This document shows positions 53,193 to 62,258 of a stretch of 64,000 nucleotides of DNA, one piece after another (the stretch's first letter is position 1; every line of letters begins with the position of its first letter). Position numbers and translations under genes: made by a program. This stretch comes from UBA11400 sp964473555 (lineage in GTDB: Bacteria; Bacteroidota; Rhodothermia; Balneolales; HLUCCA01), in NCBI GenBank assembly GCA_964473555.1, contig CAYYPL010000002.1, forward strand, positions 372,001-436,000. Reading direction: 5' to 3'. Below the pieces are notes generated by a model that was not told the origin of the DNA, searched no databases, and was given only the letters and a program-made list of their open reading frames with translations.

Positions 53193-54209
53193 ATGCTTAG
53201 AGCAGTTCCCAAAAAAGTATATGGTAAAGAAGGGTATATTTATCCAGTCTATGGTGATTTCAAATATCTTAAACACGCCATTGCATCGGTGATTTCATTA
53301 AGGAGACACGACACTGAGCGTCCAGTTGCCATCGTTTGTGAAACCAAACATAGGGAATTGCTGGAGAAGCTCGGATTACAGGATTTGTTTGATGTTATTT
53401 TCCCAATTAGTCCTGAGCATTGCTCAATTGTCGGTTTCAAGCACAATTTTTTTGAGTACATGCTGTTTGAGCGATCTATTTTTCTGGATTGTGACATGAT
53501 CTGGTGTAAAAATCCGGACCCTCTTTGGGTGTCACTATCAGCCTACGATTTTACTATAACTGGACAGCTTACGGCTGATTCATTCTTTGGTGGACCAAAG
53601 AGCTTTGCTGTGCTTCGTGATTTAATCCTGCGGCGTAGAGCCAGAACCTTAAAACGTTTTGGGCTTTCGTATTTGAGTCGTGTCCAGTCGGGAGTCATAT
53701 TTTCCCAAGACTATGAAACTTCTGCAAAAGTGTGTCGCTTGGCTTCTGAAATGTTGGAACGCAAGTCTGAAACTCATTTCCAAAGTCGTACCAAAGAACA
53801 AGGTAGAACTGAGGAGTCGTGTGAATGGAGTCTGGCTATGGCTATGTCAAAACTCAATATACCCGTTTATCCCTGGTTAATGGGTCACGAAAGTCCACAG
53901 CTTGATTTTATCAAAGATATGACCCAATACGATTCTGATTTTGAGTATGTATCCTGTAAATACTATACGGTATCATTCACCTACTCATTACGAGGTATTC
54001 AAAGTGTCTTCCTCAGAAATCTCATTATACGTCTTCTATCTCTGTTTCCTGGTAGAACCGACCATTTCATGGTAACACCTTACATCCTTCATTTTGGGTG
54101 GTTACACCAGAAGCAACCTTTTTTTGAGTTCACAGAACGAGTATGGAATCGACTCAAAAAAGATCGAGAAATACCACAGTCTCAATTTGATATGTCTCGA
54201 AGCGTATAG
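53193..54209 (+). CDS. GT-A-fold glycosyltransferase-like protein
   Basis: A 338-residue protein. GYIYPVYGDFKYLKHAIASV opens a GT-A fold, and FLDCDMIWCKNP carries a DxD-type metal site like that of GT8. QSGVIFSQD and the later VTPYILHFGW also fit nucleotide-sugar transferases. There is no signal peptide or membrane helix. The specific family and acceptor are unclear; hypothetical glycosyltransferase is the safest name. It lies between the MlaC-like and MMPL genes. Confidence 0.6.
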   Translation: MLRAVPKKVYGKEGYIYPVYGDFKYLKHAIASVISLRRHDTERPVAIVCETKHRELLEKLGLQDLFDVIFPISPEHCSIVGFKHNFFEYMLFERSIFLDCDMIWCKNPDPLWVSLSAYDFTITGQLTADSFFGGPKSFAVLRDLILRRRARTLKRFGLSYLSRVQSGVIFSQDYETSAKVCRLASEMLERKSETHFQSRTKEQGRTEESCEWSLAMAMSKLNIPVYPWLMGHESPQLDFIKDMTQYDSDFEYVSCKYYTVSFTYSLRGIQSVFLRNLIIRLLSLFPGRTDHFMVTPYILHFGWLHQKQPFFEFTERVWNRLKKDREIPQSQFDMSRSV

Positions 54210-54258
54210 CCTGGATCATTTAAAGACCTAACCGTAGCACGTATGACTGCCAGTTAGG

Positions 54259-54272
54259 GTAAACTTGTTTAC
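54259..54272. repeat. 14-bp palindrome GTAAAC-TT-GTTTAC
   Basis: Perfect 6-base arms with a 2-base centre, 55 bases upstream of a larger, similarly built palindrome. Half-site GTAAAC resembles the GTTAAACA half-site of the next. Candidate second operator. Confidence 0.35.
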
Positions 54273-54326
54273 TCGAATGAAAAATCTTTTTATTACATCC
54301 AGATCAAACGAATTTTACTATTAATT

Positions 54327-54346
54327 AGTTAAACAGTTGTTTAACT
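54327..54346. promoter_or_regulatory. 20-bp TetR-type operator candidate
   Basis: AGTTAAACA-GT-TGTTTAACT: perfect 9-base arms around a 2-base centre, as for many TetR-family operators. It lies 126 bases upstream of the MMPL gene, within a 262-base intergenic region, and about 43 bases upstream of the best promoter candidate. A TAACTTTC near-match to the -7 box overlaps its right arm (54342-54349). No TetR gene is in the window. Confidence 0.5.
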
Positions 54347-54388
54347 TTCGGTGAATTTAATCCAGTTAGTAGTAATCCGCCATTTTAG

Positions 54389-54416
54389 TTGATGTAAACA
54401 ATTATTGATACCTTGC
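54389..54416 (+). promoter_or_regulatory. Candidate promoter of the MMPL gene
   Basis: TTG (54389-54391), a 17-base spacer and TACCTTGC (54409-54416), differing from TAnnTTTG at two positions. It lies 56 bases before the start codon and downstream of two palindromes. Confidence 0.35.
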
Positions 54417-54471
54417 CTGAAAATTATTACTAGTTGGTAGATTCTAGTTACCAGGCGCTTCCCATTTTATC

Positions 54472-56994
54472 ATGAAGTATTTTCTCGATTTATTGAGACC
54501 TCTGATTGAACTGAATTATCGTCGTCCGGTAACGGTTTTGGCTATAGCGATGACTTTGGCGATATTGGGTGCATCGCTGGCCGTAAAGCTTAACATTGAT
54601 ACGGATATTGCCAACCTGCTTCCACCTGATAATCCACACGTAGTTGCTCTGGATAAACTTCGTGATTCCATTGGAGGTGAGACAGAGATGGATGTAGCTA
54701 TTGGTTCACCAGACTTTCAGAAGAACCTTGAATTTGCCTACAAACTGATTGAAAGAAGTCTTGAGTTGATCGACCCGCGTACGGGTAATTTGTACTTTAA
54801 CCGGGTAGAGTTCAGGAAGGATACCGAAATTCTAAGAGATTACGCACTGTATTTGGCTACAAATGATGAACTCGATGAACTGGTCTTGTATCTGGAGGAT
54901 GAGATAGAGCAAGCAAAAATACAGGCAAATCCTTTCTTCGTTGATTTTGGATTCGAAGACGACGAGCTGGATGAGACAACCAATATGGATCGGTTCAAGC
55001 AGGTGTATGATGAATTGATACCTTCAGAATACCCAGTCAATGTGGATTCTACCGTGGTAAGTATCAAATTCTATCCAAGTGGTTCAAAAAGTGATCTTGC
55101 TTTTTTACGGCGCATGTTCATTGACTATGGAACGCTGATTCAGGAGCTTGATCCAGCTGTATACCACCCAGATATGAAGGTATTGTATGGTGGACGCTTA
55201 AAACGACACCTTACGGAGATAGAATCTATTACCAATGATGTGTTCAATAGTTTTACTACAGGTGTCACAAGTGTACTTCTTCTGGTCATGTTCTATTTCT
55301 TTTTTAAAAAATATATCAATTACAAGCGTGGAAAAATCCATGAGAGAACACATTCGTTATGGAGTCATATTATAAGGATGCCCGTTTCCATTGTTGTAAT
55401 CGGGATTCCGCTAGTGCTCAGTTTAGCTTATACGTTTGGCATAACCTACCTGGTTTTCGGTACATTGAATACAATGACCTCTGTACTGTTTGTGATCCTA
55501 TTCGGTCTTGGGATAGATTACGGGATTCATTTTTACGCACGCTACCTTGAGAGGCGTTCTGCTGGTGATGATGTGCTAAACGCCCTACTCTTCACTTATG
55601 ACTCAACCGGTTCTGCGATACTAACCAGTGCAGTAACAACAGCCTTCGCACTTTTTGTGCTCGTATTTGCTGACTTCAGGGGATTCTCGGAGTTTGGATT
55701 TATATCCAGTCTTGGAATTATGTTGGCTTTCTTTTGTATGATCTACGTTCTACCAGCTATCATTACCATTTTTGAACGTTTTGGATTCATTTTGGTCAAT
55801 CGTAACTCGGTAGCCGATGATGATACTGACACCGTTCATCGGTATCCATTTTCAAGGGTATTGGTTCTATCCGGATTCGTTGTCGTTGCTATGGTGATTG
55901 GATTCAATAGTAATCTGTCATTTGAATACGATTTTGGCAAGTTGGAACCTGAATTTGAAGAGTACGAAGCGTTCAGAACATTTGCCGGAAACGCTTCATC
56001 AGGATCCAGAAGAAATCCAGCCTATATCATTGCCGACGACAATGACCAGGTCAGATATATCGTTGATGAAATCAGAGCCCGTAAAGAGTTTTTGGGCGTC
56101 AAATCAACCATATCAGATGTTGAGGCGTTACAAGAACGATTCCCACAAAATTCTTCAGAAGTTCGGGATAAGCTCAGGAGAATCGATGAAGTCCGTTCTT
56201 TACTTCAAGATCCTTTTATTCGTGACCAAAAAAGTGATGACTTGGATAAGCTACGAAGAGCCTCAAAGGTAACGCGTGCGTTGGATATTAACGACCTGCC
56301 TGATTTCATTCGTGACCGATACCTCACCAAAGACGGTGAAATTGGCAGGTTTGTGACTATTTACCCAGCTGTTGGACTATCTGATGGAAGAAATTCAATC
56401 GCTTTTAAAAATGAAATCGCTTCTGTTGAAACTCCAGACGGTAATCAATTTTATGCCGCGAGTACTTCTGTGGCAGCAGCTGAAATGCTTGAACTGATGC
56501 AAACCGAAAGTCCGTACATGGTAGCAGCTACATTTATTATGATATTTATTCTGGTGAATCTCGCTTTCAGGTCACTGAGATGGTCAATTATCTCGATGAT
56601 TCCCTTACTGGTTGGTCTTGCCTGGACGTTTGGGATTATGATGATATTCAATATCAATTTTAATTTCTATAATCTTGTTGTGTTACCTGCTATTTTGGGA
56701 ATCGGTAACGACAACGGTGTCCATTTAGCAGCCCGGTACCTTGAAGAAGGTCGGAATAGTATGTGGAGTGTTTTAAAAAGTACCGGGCAGCATGTTTCAA
56801 TTGGTTCAATAACAACCATGATGGGTTTTGCAGGGTTACTGTTTACTTCACATCCCGGTTTATATTCAATTGGCCTGGTGGCTGTAACCGGAATTGGAAT
56901 GACACTATTCTCCGCCCTTACTTTCCTACCAGCACTCATTCAATGGCTTGAAGACAAAAACTGGATCAAGTTCTACGACCAGCCCATTCGCTGA
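54472..56994 (+). CDS. MMPL/RND-superfamily transporter (HpnN-like)
   Basis: An 840-residue RND-type exporter with two repeated halves. Each half has a large extracytoplasmic loop and about six helices. Conserved blocks are LNIDTDIANLLPPDNP, LFGLGIDYGIHFYARYLE (helix 4 of half 1) and GIGNDNGVHLAARYLE (half 2), the DxxI/H-type proton-relay positions of MMPL proteins. MMPL and HpnN proteins move lipids such as hopanoids or glycolipids across the inner membrane or periplasm. The MlaC-like and TolC genes upstream support a lipid export role; that is inference. It has its own palindrome-rich upstream region. Confidence 0.82.
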   Translation: MKYFLDLLRPLIELNYRRPVTVLAIAMTLAILGASLAVKLNIDTDIANLLPPDNPHVVALDKLRDSIGGETEMDVAIGSPDFQKNLEFAYKLIERSLELIDPRTGNLYFNRVEFRKDTEILRDYALYLATNDELDELVLYLEDEIEQAKIQANPFFVDFGFEDDELDETTNMDRFKQVYDELIPSEYPVNVDSTVVSIKFYPSGSKSDLAFLRRMFIDYGTLIQELDPAVYHPDMKVLYGGRLKRHLTEIESITNDVFNSFTTGVTSVLLLVMFYFFFKKYINYKRGKIHERTHSLWSHIIRMPVSIVVIGIPLVLSLAYTFGITYLVFGTLNTMTSVLFVILFGLGIDYGIHFYARYLERRSAGDDVLNALLFTYDSTGSAILTSAVTTAFALFVLVFADFRGFSEFGFISSLGIMLAFFCMIYVLPAIITIFERFGFILVNRNSVADDDTDTVHRYPFSRVLVLSGFVVVAMVIGFNSNLSFEYDFGKLEPEFEEYEAFRTFAGNASSGSRRNPAYIIADDNDQVRYIVDEIRARKEFLGVKSTISDVEALQERFPQNSSEVRDKLRRIDEVRSLLQDPFIRDQKSDDLDKLRRASKVTRALDINDLPDFIRDRYLTKDGEIGRFVTIYPAVGLSDGRNSIAFKNEIASVETPDGNQFYAASTSVAAAEMLELMQTESPYMVAATFIMIFILVNLAFRSLRWSIISMIPLLVGLAWTFGIMMIFNINFNFYNLVVLPAILGIGNDNGVHLAARYLEEGRNSMWSVLKSTGQHVSIGSITTMMGFAGLLFTSHPGLYSIGLVAVTGIGMTLFSALTFLPALIQWLEDKNWIKFYDQPIR

Positions 56995-57058
56995 TGTTGA
57001 TCGGTTTGTATCATCCATTTCATTCAACTGGAAATTCACCTCAAACCTGAATACGTAT

Positions 57059-57799
57059 ATGATTCTTAGTTCACCGGCTTTGGTATTAAGGACGGTTGAT
57101 TTTAAGGAATCAAGTAAAATTGTAACCTTGTTGACACCTGAATACGGGAAATTTGGGGTCATGGTAAGGGGTGCAAGAAAGCCGAAAAACAAGTATTCAG
57201 GTTACTTTGAAACCGGTAATCTGCTTGACGTAGTGGTGTATATGAAGCCTAGTCGCAGCGTACAAAACGTTACGGAGGTTTCATTCAGACAAAAAAACTG
57301 GAGAATCAGATCCGAGTTTGACAGGCTGGCTGTACTTATGGCAACGGTGGAATTGGTCGATGGAATGGTGCACGAACAGGAGCCATCACTCGAGTTATTT
57401 GAACTCGTGGAAAAAATCATTTCCTGGCTTAACGACACCCACGACGACATGGCGAAGGTCTTTCCATATATTCAGATCAGACTGGCAGAAGTAAGTGGTA
57501 TTGGTCTGCAATTTGATAAAGATTTCGAGTCAGGTTCTTCTTCTAATTATTTTTTTAACATAGAGGATGGAATCATTTCACAGAATCCGGGGATAGGACT
57601 TTCATTTAAACTTACCTCGTTACAACTTGATTATCTGAATCATACACTTAAATCCAGAAGGTCAGAGCAATTCAGGAACGGTATCAGTAAAAATGATATT
57701 AAATTGCTCATCAGACATATGGATGTTTACTTAAAACACCACATTGACGGATTGCGTGACCGGAAATCAGACCTGATATTCGAACAGCTGTTACATTAA
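57059..57799 (+). CDS. recO: DNA repair protein RecO
   Basis: A 246-residue RecO: the OB-fold N-terminus (ALVLRTVDFKESSKIVTLLTPEYG region, then GVMVRGARKPKNK) and the helical C-terminus. RecO anneals ssDNA and loads RecA with RecR. The central Cys cluster of the zinc finger seen in many RecO proteins is absent; the protein has no cysteine at all. A TTG-initiated longer reading would overlap the MMPL gene by 47 bases; the ATG at 57059 starts the first conserved block. Confidence 0.87.
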   Translation: MILSSPALVLRTVDFKESSKIVTLLTPEYGKFGVMVRGARKPKNKYSGYFETGNLLDVVVYMKPSRSVQNVTEVSFRQKNWRIRSEFDRLAVLMATVELVDGMVHEQEPSLELFELVEKIISWLNDTHDDMAKVFPYIQIRLAEVSGIGLQFDKDFESGSSSNYFFNIEDGIISQNPGIGLSFKLTSLQLDYLNHTLKSRRSEQFRNGISKNDIKLLIRHMDVYLKHHIDGLRDRKSDLIFEQLLH

Positions 57800-57811
57800 T
57801 TGATATTATTT

Positions 57812-58999
57812 ATGAACCTCCACCAAAAACTACTGACGGGTATACTGTTGATCCTGACTGGCATCATGATCGGTATGATTTCAATGATTTATTATTATGG
57901 CATCACCGATTCACAAGCCAATAGAAAGGTGAATGTAACTGAAATTTCACGCAGTATTACCAGTATAGGATCTGATGTTCTGGTTCGCAAAGATCGTTCC
58001 AGTCTGAGTGTTGTGGCTATGGAAGTGACTCCGGCTGTTGTCTATATCGAAACAACGGTGGCATTTCAACGTGATCGCAACGCCGACAACGAGGATGATT
58101 CCCTTTATGACAGGTTTTTTCAACGCAGACAAGGTACATCTATTGGTTCGGGGGTGTTGATTTCCACGGATGGATACATACTCACAAACAATCATGTCAT
58201 AGCCGGGGCAGAGTCTGGATCAATCACCGTTGGATTGAATGACAAAAGAACTTTTCCGGCTAGCGTGGTTGGAGCAGATCCTAACACCGATCTGGCCGTT
58301 CTGAAGATTGAGGGAGATAATCTGCCTAGTATTGTGATTGGCAATTCTGACGAACTTAGAGTGGGCGATTGGGTGGTTGCAATTGGGAATCCTTTCAGAC
58401 TTAGATCCACCGTAACAGCAGGTATAGTTAGTGCTCTTGGCAGGAATGTAGATATCATCAATGAACAACTGCGAATTGAAAGTTTCATACAGACAGACGC
58501 GGCAATAAACAGAGGTAATAGTGGTGGAGCATTGATCAATGAACAAGGAGATCTCGTCGGCATCAATACTGCAATTGCTACTGAAAACGGAGCCTACCAA
58601 GGGTATGGATTTGCTATTCCAGTGAATATGGCGTACAAGATTGCCAAAGATATTATTGAGTTCGGCGAAGTACAACGTGCCTATCTCGGAGTCTCAATTC
58701 TGGCCATCGCTCAACAGAGGGCCAGAGAACTTGGAATGGATCAGATAAAAGGGGTTGAAATCATTAATCTGGTCAAAAATGGTACCGCAGCCAAAGCGGG
58801 TCTAAAAGTTTCTGATGTTATAGTCTCAGTAAATGGGATTGATGTAAATGAGGCTAACGAACTTCAGGAAAAGATTGCTCTACATCGCCCCGGAGAGGAA
58901 GTTACACTTAAGATATGGAGGTCGGGACGTTACTTCGATCTATCTATGGTACTTGCAGGTCTGGATAACGATCAGATACGTACCTGGCTAAGCAGATAA
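57812..58999 (+). CDS. HtrA/Deg-family periplasmic serine protease
   Basis: A 395-residue protein. An N-terminal membrane anchor or uncleaved signal (LLTGILLILTGIMIGMISMI) precedes a trypsin-like domain with catalytic triad His128 (LTNNHVI), Asp160 (NTDLAVLKI) and Ser237 (NRGNSGGA). A single PDZ domain follows (about 290-390), so it is DegS-like in layout rather than DegP (two PDZ). It would cut or sense misfolded envelope proteins. It lies 12 bases after recO, so possibly co-transcribed. Confidence 0.92.
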   Translation: MNLHQKLLTGILLILTGIMIGMISMIYYYGITDSQANRKVNVTEISRSITSIGSDVLVRKDRSSLSVVAMEVTPAVVYIETTVAFQRDRNADNEDDSLYDRFFQRRQGTSIGSGVLISTDGYILTNNHVIAGAESGSITVGLNDKRTFPASVVGADPNTDLAVLKIEGDNLPSIVIGNSDELRVGDWVVAIGNPFRLRSTVTAGIVSALGRNVDIINEQLRIESFIQTDAAINRGNSGGALINEQGDLVGINTAIATENGAYQGYGFAIPVNMAYKIAKDIIEFGEVQRAYLGVSILAIAQQRARELGMDQIKGVEIINLVKNGTAAKAGLKVSDVIVSVNGIDVNEANELQEKIALHRPGEEVTLKIWRSGRYFDLSMVLAGLDNDQIRTWLSR

Positions 59000-59041
59000 G
59001 CGTACAATGAGAAGACTTATGGAACGTCTCTAGAAAAATAA

Positions 59042-59053
59042 TTGTTTAAACAA
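59042..59053. repeat. 12-bp palindrome TTGTTTAAACAA
   Basis: Self-complementary. It is 52 bases upstream of the dioxygenase start in an AT-rich leader, and shares the TGTTTAA/TTAAACA half-site with the palindrome at 54327. Near-match -7 boxes follow but no exact one. Confidence 0.35.
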
Positions 59054-59104
59054 ATAAATTATTTTTTATCTTAAACCCATATTTAGTAACCCAAAGGAGC
59101 ATAC

Positions 59105-60046
59105 ATGGAAAACTCATTTGTACACGGAATCCATCACATCACCGCTTTTTCAGGTGACGTTAACGAAAACCTGAATTTCTATACCAACGTTCTAGGTCTA
59201 CGCTTGGTTAAAAAGTCGGTAAATCAGGATTCACCGGATATCTATCACTTGTTTTTTGCAGATGCCAACGGTTCACCTGGAACAGACATCACTTTTTTTC
59301 CATTTCCCAACATAGCAAAGGCCCGAGACGGTTATGGAACTGCATCTGAGGTAATATTTGCTGTTCCTGCAGAAACTCTGGGTTATTGGCAGATTCGATT
59401 GACTCAGTACCATGTTCAGCAGATAGAACGTGAAGTCAGATTTGGTGAGCAAGTGCTGAGTTTCTTTGATCCACACGGACTAAGACTTGCTCTTGCTGAG
59501 CTATCAGAAGCAAAACCAGATACTGTACCCTGGGACAAAAGTCCAGTTCCGGAAATATACCAGATACGGGGGTTTCATTCAGTGAGAATGAAATTGCATA
59601 CAATTGAGCCAACGGTTGAACTTATGACCCATTTAATGGGATTTCGTGAGGTTGGTGAAGACAATGGATGGATTAGATTTGAATCCGGTGCGGGTGGATC
59701 CGGTACCTTTGCTGAAATAAAAGCTTTTCCTGAATTATCTCAGGGGCGTTGGGGATACGGAGGGATCCATCACATCGCGTGGAGAACCAAAGACAGGGAA
59801 CTGGAACTGGAACTTAGAAAGAAAGTTGCGGCATTTGGCCTGCAACCAAGTCCAATAATTGATCGGTTTTGGTTTGAATCGGTCTACTTTCAGGAGCCAA
59901 ATGGGGTGTTGTTTGAACTGGCTACCGACGGACCTGGATTCGAGAGAGACGAAGACCTCGAACATCTGGGTGAACAGTTGATCCTACCACCCTGGCTGGA
60001 ATCGAAACGAGCCCAAATTGAAGCAGCTCTCCCAAAAATAATGTAA
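59105..60046 (+). CDS. Ring-cleaving dioxygenase (VOC superfamily, MhqO-like)
   Basis: A 313-residue protein with two tandem glyoxalase/VOC modules. HGIHHITAFSGDV opens module 1 and GGIHHIAWRT module 2, and FQEPNGVLFELATD carries the third ligand, so a His-His-Glu metal site is complete. The MhqO/MhqA group opens hydroquinone or catechol-type rings, often in quinone-stress responses; the substrate here is unknown. AGGAG lies 4 bases before the ATG. It appears to stand alone. Confidence 0.85.
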   Translation: MENSFVHGIHHITAFSGDVNENLNFYTNVLGLRLVKKSVNQDSPDIYHLFFADANGSPGTDITFFPFPNIAKARDGYGTASEVIFAVPAETLGYWQIRLTQYHVQQIEREVRFGEQVLSFFDPHGLRLALAELSEAKPDTVPWDKSPVPEIYQIRGFHSVRMKLHTIEPTVELMTHLMGFREVGEDNGWIRFESGAGGSGTFAEIKAFPELSQGRWGYGGIHHIAWRTKDRELELELRKKVAAFGLQPSPIIDRFWFESVYFQEPNGVLFELATDGPGFERDEDLEHLGEQLILPPWLESKRAQIEAALPKIM

Positions 60047-60186
60047 CCGTATGGGTTCTTACACAATGGAATTTGCAAAAAAGATTCTTTTACTAACCGA
60101 TTATTTCCCTTTTGCACATAAATCGAATATATTCCAAGCATGCACGTTTTAGGCTTAATGACCAGATAACGTGGAGATAAATAGCT

Positions 60187-60390
60187 ATGATCAGATCATT
60201 TTTTGGCCGAACAGCCCCCTATAAACGTTTCAATTACGAACCTCGATATTATGATCCAACTAAGGAAAACAGGATCAGAGAGCGTATGAGGATTCAGACC
60301 AAAGTACGCCGGGGAACCGGAGTTAATATATTGTTTTATATACTTTTACTTAGTGGGATTCTTTGGATGATGGTTAAACTTAATGCCTGA
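60187..60390 (+). CDS. Small PRYYDP-type membrane protein beside mutL
   Basis: A 67-residue protein: an N-terminal basic/aromatic segment (KRFNYEPRYYDPTKENRI), an Arg-rich helix (RIRERMRIQTKVRR) and one C-terminal membrane helix (ILFYILLLSGILWMMV). Flavobacteria carry a similar small protein with PRYYK directly before mutL, sometimes misannotated as a riboflavin synthase subunit. The family function is unknown. It is 12 bases upstream of mutL, so co-transcription is likely. Confidence 0.7.
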   Translation: MIRSFFGRTAPYKRFNYEPRYYDPTKENRIRERMRIQTKVRRGTGVNILFYILLLSGILWMMVKLNA

Positions 60391-60402
60391 AGAAAGTCAA
60401 TT

Positions 60403-62244
60403 TTGAGCGACGAATCAATCATCGAATCCAGCGGTATCATTAAGTTACTCCCACCAGAGATTGCGAACAAAATCGCAGCTGGTGAGGTCGTCCAACGACC
60501 GTCATCTGTTGTAAAAGAATTATTGGATAATGCAATAGATGCTGGTGCAACCAAGATAACGGTCCGTCTGGTAAACGCTGGCAGAACCTCTATTCAGGTT
60601 ACCGACGACGGGTGCGGGATGTCCAGGGAAGATCTTCCATTCTGCTTTTTGCGACATGCTACCTCCAAAATCAACTCAGTGGACGATTTATATGCAATCC
60701 GAACACTTGGATTCAGAGGGGAAGCCATGGCATCGATTGCATCTGTGGCACAGGTTACACTTAAATCCAAGAGACTGGAAGACGAGTCCGGGACTATATA
60801 TGAAGTATGGGGAGGGGAGGAGAAAAGATTCGAGCCGGTAGCAACAGAAAACGGGACCTCGATTTCCGTTGATCATTTGTTCTATAATGTTCCGGCTCGA
60901 CGCGCTTTTTTGAAAACAGATGCTACCGAACTTCGTCATTGTATCATCATTTTCCAGCAGATGGCGATGGCTAATCCGGCAATATCTTTTGACCTCTATG
61001 CTGATAACGAACGCGTGTATCAGCTTAGCTCTCAAACGCTGAAGCAACGGATTGTGGATATATTCGGTAAATCATACCAGGCAAGTCTATATGCTATTGA
61101 TGAAGTTGCCGGATTTTTACGGATTTACGGGTATCTAATTGACCCTAAATTGACCAAACGGAACAGGGGAGAACAATTTCTGTATGTGAATGGACGACCT
61201 GTTATGCACAGGCATCTGACGCACCTCATACTTACCGAGTACAAGAACTGGATACGAGATAGTGAGTATCCGTTTTTCGCCCTGTTTTATGAATTAGATC
61301 CGACGCAAGTAGATGTGAACGTACACCCATCTAAAATGGAAATCAAGTTTGAGGATGAGCGATCGGTTGCCGGACTAACGAAATCAGTTGTCAAACGTGT
61401 GTTAAATCAACGTTTTCAGGTTCCCCCGATGCCTCAACATGATCAGGACGAATACGATTCATTTATGGGTGATTTAAACCGCAGAGGAGAAGTCGAGTTT
61501 CCCAACCCGAATCAGATGATTCGAAAAATACCCTCACGAATTAATTTTGAACGTCCGAAGTTTGGCACAGACCGACCCTCCCTGACAGATAGACTTTACG
61601 CTCCAACAACTAGTCAGGAACGAACCAAATTCCCGGCTGAATCTACATCCCCAGGTAACAGACCTGATCGTGAAAGGGAATCCGGTTTTTGGCAATTGCA
61701 CAACACGTATATCATTACGCAGACCCTTTCAGGATTATGTATGATAGATCAACACACTGCACACAAGCGCATAATCTTTGAAAGAGCACTAATGGCTGCC
61801 GAGGCGGGTCTCCCCAGTACCCAGCAGTTACTATTCCCTGAAACGATTCAACTTTCTGCATCAGATTTTACCCAACTCAAGAACATTCTTCCTGAACTCA
61901 TCCGCATGGGGTTCGATATTTCATTAATGAGTGGCTTTACCGTAATGATTAATGGTGTCCCAGCCGATATCTCTATGGGAGATGAGAAACAACTGATTCA
62001 ATCCATGCTGCAACAATATCAATCATACGGCCAATCGCTCAACCTTGAACCTCGCGAACGTGTAGCCCTTGCACTTGCAAGTAAAACGGCTATTCCAAGA
62101 GGAAAAAAACTTTCTATGGTTGAGATGGAAACCCTGGTTGACCAACTATTTTCATGCGACCAACCCTACACAGACCCACTGAACAAGCCTACAATTTCCT
62201 ATATTGCATTGGATGAAATAAGATTAAAGTTTCGTAGTCACTAA
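60403..62244 (+). CDS. mutL: DNA mismatch repair protein MutL
   Basis: A 613-residue MutL. The GHKL ATPase motifs are intact: ELLDNAIDAGA, TDDGCGMS, GFRGEAMASIASV and GTSISVDHLFYNVPAR. The C-terminal dimerisation domain is present (from about 415), but the endonuclease motif reads DQHTAHKRIIFE (the usual DQHAxxExxxxE has lost its first Glu), and the later CPHGRP-type block reads DPLNKP. It starts at TTG; the first ATG is 62 codons in, well inside the ATPase. It links MutS recognition to strand processing. Confidence 0.93.
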   Translation: MSDESIIESSGIIKLLPPEIANKIAAGEVVQRPSSVVKELLDNAIDAGATKITVRLVNAGRTSIQVTDDGCGMSREDLPFCFLRHATSKINSVDDLYAIRTLGFRGEAMASIASVAQVTLKSKRLEDESGTIYEVWGGEEKRFEPVATENGTSISVDHLFYNVPARRAFLKTDATELRHCIIIFQQMAMANPAISFDLYADNERVYQLSSQTLKQRIVDIFGKSYQASLYAIDEVAGFLRIYGYLIDPKLTKRNRGEQFLYVNGRPVMHRHLTHLILTEYKNWIRDSEYPFFALFYELDPTQVDVNVHPSKMEIKFEDERSVAGLTKSVVKRVLNQRFQVPPMPQHDQDEYDSFMGDLNRRGEVEFPNPNQMIRKIPSRINFERPKFGTDRPSLTDRLYAPTTSQERTKFPAESTSPGNRPDRERESGFWQLHNTYIITQTLSGLCMIDQHTAHKRIIFERALMAAEAGLPSTQQLLFPETIQLSASDFTQLKNILPELIRMGFDISLMSGFTVMINGVPADISMGDEKQLIQSMLQQYQSYGQSLNLEPRERVALALASKTAIPRGKKLSMVEMETLVDQLFSCDQPYTDPLNKPTISYIALDEIRLKFRSH

Positions 62245-62258
62245 TACATCGTCTGAGT

